Notes under the pieces: model-generated
Told to the model about the DNA's origin: nothing
Database searches by the model: none
What the model saw: only the letters and a program-made list of their open reading frames with translations
Assembly (NCBI GenBank): GCA_900128395.1
Contig: LT649626.1
Coordinates: 1-17,790, forward strand
Length of the DNA: 17,790 nt
Source of the DNA: Stramenopiles sp. TOSAG23-2
Lineage: Eukaryota; Sar
Reading direction: 5' to 3'
Position numbers and translations under genes: made by a program
Shown: one piece after another, positions 16,234 through 17,790 of the stretch
How positions within the stretch are numbered: the first letter of the stretch is position 1
Layout: each line of letters starts with the position of its first letter

Positions 16234-16339
16234 CAATACCATATATTAATGATATATCAACAAAATATATATATATTGTTCTAAAGGTGATTTACTTCAA
16301 TAATATATCAATTAGAGAAAAACATACATCAAAACAACT

Positions 16340-17182
16340 ATGCCATCGTCAATAGCTGGACCAGTTGTTGCATCAACTAATAAAGTTGCAATTAAGTCAA
16401 AAAAATCTTCCAAAGCTAAAAGAAGAAATGCAAAGAAACAGGAAGCATCAACTATGAAAAGTAAAAGGTCGACTGTAAAAAAAAATAAACCAGCAGCATT
16501 GATGACATTATCATCGAGTTTATCTAAGCCAGAAGGACCAACTAAATCATGGATGGATTTCAGTGGTGGACAAGGTGGACCAAAGAATACGAATTGTAGA
16601 AGAGCACGTAAACCAACACCTACGCAGTTTAAAAAGTTTTATGAACGTGGAGATTTGCCTGTAACAGTTTCACATGGTGCTAAACGTAAAGTACAATGGA
16701 AAATCGATGTAGCACAGCTTGATTATCATCATTACTTGCCGTTGTTTTTAGACGGGTTAAGAGAATTAGAAGAACCACATAAATTTCTTGCTTTTGAAGG
16801 TACGATGAATTTACTGGCTCGTGGAGGCAATAAAATCTTACCTTGTGTACCACAATGTATAATGCCTTTAAAGACTGCTTTAGCAACAAGAGATCCAAGA
16901 ATTTTATGTTTAGTCATGCAAGTTATTCAAACTCTTGTACAATCTGCTGATTTAGTCGGGGAAGCATTGGTGCCATATTACAGGCAGCTGTTACCTGTAT
17001 TTAATTTGTTCGTAGCCAATCGCATTAATATTGGCGATCAAATTGATTATGCTCAAAGGAAAAAAGAAAACCTTGGTGATTTAATCATGGAAACTTTGGA
17101 ATTATTAGAAAAATATGGTGGTGAAGATGCATTTATTAATATTAAATATATGATTCCAACATATGAATCAAGTATGATGTAA
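16340..17182 (+). CDS. PACRG: PACRG, Parkin co-regulated gene homologue
   Basis: 280 residues, ATG with A at -3, TAA stop. A Lys/Ser/Ala-rich basic tail (1-95) precedes the conserved helical domain. Hallmarks are FYERGDLP (100-107), LDYHHYLPLFLDGLRE (127-142), GGNKILPCVPQ (near 162-172), EALVPYYRQLLPVFN, GDQIDYAQRKKENLGDLI, and YGGEDAFINIKY with PTYES at the end. These follow the PACRG family from end to end. PACRG lies at the inner junction between the A and B tubules of axonemal doublet microtubules, so the gene marks an organism that builds cilia or flagella. The core is unbroken; the basic N-terminus is the variable part in this family and may contact tubulin. It diverges from the SPFH gene. 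No Parkin homologue is visible here. Confidence 0.97.
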   Translation: MPSSIAGPVVASTNKVAIKSKKSSKAKRRNAKKQEASTMKSKRSTVKKNKPAALMTLSSSLSKPEGPTKSWMDFSGGQGGPKNTNCRRARKPTPTQFKKFYERGDLPVTVSHGAKRKVQWKIDVAQLDYHHYLPLFLDGLRELEEPHKFLAFEGTMNLLARGGNKILPCVPQCIMPLKTALATRDPRILCLVMQVIQTLVQSADLVGEALVPYYRQLLPVFNLFVANRINIGDQIDYAQRKKENLGDLIMETLELLEKYGGEDAFINIKYMIPTYESSMM

Positions 17183-17680
17183 ATTATAAGCGTTAATACA
17201 TGTAAAGAGATGATATGTTATGCAGATGTTCAATTTATATGAGTATGTGTATATATAATAGGTATATAAACATTAATTGAATGAAGGCGAGAAGGGCGGG
17301 GGGGGGCAACATATTCAACGAAAAAAGTTAAAAAATTAAAAGACAAAAAACGAAAAAAAAAAATATTTTTATTTTTTAAAATAATATTTTTCCTATTTTA
17401 TAAAAAAATAGATGTGTTTTATTTAATTAGAATGAAATAAGTCTCATGCAGATGGATGTAAGAAAAAATGAAACAGTAATTATAGTGAGATACTTGCTTT
17501 GCATGATCTAGAGATACAATAAAGGGAAGGGGCAGAAGTTATTTAAAATAAAAATTATTTTTACGAAAATTTAATAATAGTTTTATATAAATAAATAAAA
17601 CTTAAATATATATATATCATATTATTATATATCTATATAGCACTATATACCACAGTATACTACACCAAAATATAAAAATT
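17183..17680. other. 3' spacer after PACRG
   Basis: About 500 bp without a long ORF. It has a G-rich patch (17284-17308) with a run of nine G, unusual in this AT-rich sequence; a second G-rich patch at 17522-17537; TTTACGAA at 17560-17567 (TTCGTAAA on the minus strand); and TA-rich stretches from 17600 on. It looks like a 3' UTR and convergent spacer. Confidence 0.4.
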
Positions 17681-17742
17681 TTAACAAGGCACCAAACCAG
17701 CAAACACAGTCTTTTTCTTATAATCCTCAAGGACCTGTTGTG
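17681..17742 (-). CDS. Possible last exon of a gene beyond the window
   Basis: On the minus strand one frame reads QQVLEDYKKKTVFAGLVPC and ends in TAA at 17683-17681. Upstream, after an in-frame stop, lies a T-rich stretch with AAG and TAG acceptors (TTTTAAG at 17747, GCTAG at 17743), so this could be a terminal exon entered by splicing. The codons are richer in G/C than the surrounding spacer and the peptide looks protein-like. No family recognised. It is short enough to be chance. If real, it is the only coding intron in the window and extends the alternating gene order. The exon boundary is a guess between the two acceptors. Confidence 0.3.
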
Positions 17743-17790
17743 CTAGCTTAAAATAGCAAAGTTAATTTAGCATTATTATCAAATTTCGGT

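Larger units (their letters stand above)
15175..16339. promoter_or_regulatory. Long divergent spacer, SPFH to PACRG
   Basis: 1165 bp. It holds AATGCTA at 15409-15415 inside a 7-1-7 palindrome (GCTATATTATATAGC, 15412-15426), TAGCATT at 15710-15716, CATACCAGCA at 15811 and twice overlapping at 15951-15970, TAGCAGGTGAATA at 16060-16072 and a TA tract at 16213-16233. About 15480-15960 is less AT-rich than the ends. The only ORFs are short or lack ATG; I see no convincing gene. The PACRG promoter is presumably in the TA-rich right end. Confidence 0.45.

Noticed and set aside
1-17790. Alternative genetic code
   Set aside because: TAA, TAG and TGA each end at least one firm gene, and no firm gene contains an in-frame stop.

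Overview
The window is AT-rich nuclear DNA from a protist that has, or had, a cilium or flagellum. It carries a clear PACRG gene (an axonemal doublet-microtubule protein) and an LRR protein resembling cilium-associated families. Coding sequences are long, almost intron-free, and rich in A/T-ending codons and Asn/Lys/Gln runs. TAA, TAG and TGA all serve as stops, so the standard code is in use. The domain mix (WW-IQ-WW-PLAC8 fusion, DNRLRE secreted protein, Ank/coiled-coil proteins, GtrA membrane protein) would fit a stramenopile-like protist, but the sequence alone does not fix the lineage. I see no tRNA, rRNA, CRISPR array, transposase or virus gene.

Layout, left to right: ankyrin protein (+, 5' partial, 1-618) with a duplicated tail; small His-rich single-pass membrane protein (-, 914-1183); GtrA-like four-helix protein (+, 1609-2046); YFH7/uridine-kinase-like P-loop kinase (-, 2201-3040); ankyrin/coiled-coil/Cys-cluster protein (+, 3509-5968); WW-IQ-WW-PLAC8 protein (-, 6369-7640); very-long-chain 3-ketoacyl-CoA reductase (+, 8695-9678); secreted DNRLRE protein (-, 9959-11413); LRR protein (+, 12465-13592); membrane-anchored SPFH/Band-7 protein (-, 13942-15174); PACRG (+, 16340-17182); and perhaps the last exon of a further minus-strand gene (17681-17742).

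The eleven firm genes alternate strand without exception, so every spacer is either divergent (about 0.4-1.2 kb) or convergent (about 0.15-0.4 kb). The spacers share a grammar. Divergent spacers hold TA tracts, sense-strand TAGATA repeats and the heptamer TAGCATT/AATGCTA. Convergent spacers hold GA-rich tracts on the sense strand just after the stop codons, TTCGTAAA words, CA/TG tracts and hairpins. One divergent spacer contains a small foldback repeat.

The genes do not form one pathway. PACRG and perhaps the LRR protein point to the axoneme. The reductase acts in ER fatty-acid elongation. The remaining genes are membrane, secreted or scaffold proteins of uncertain role. Several plausible ORF starts are NTG codons; I moved these to the first ATG with a purine at -3.
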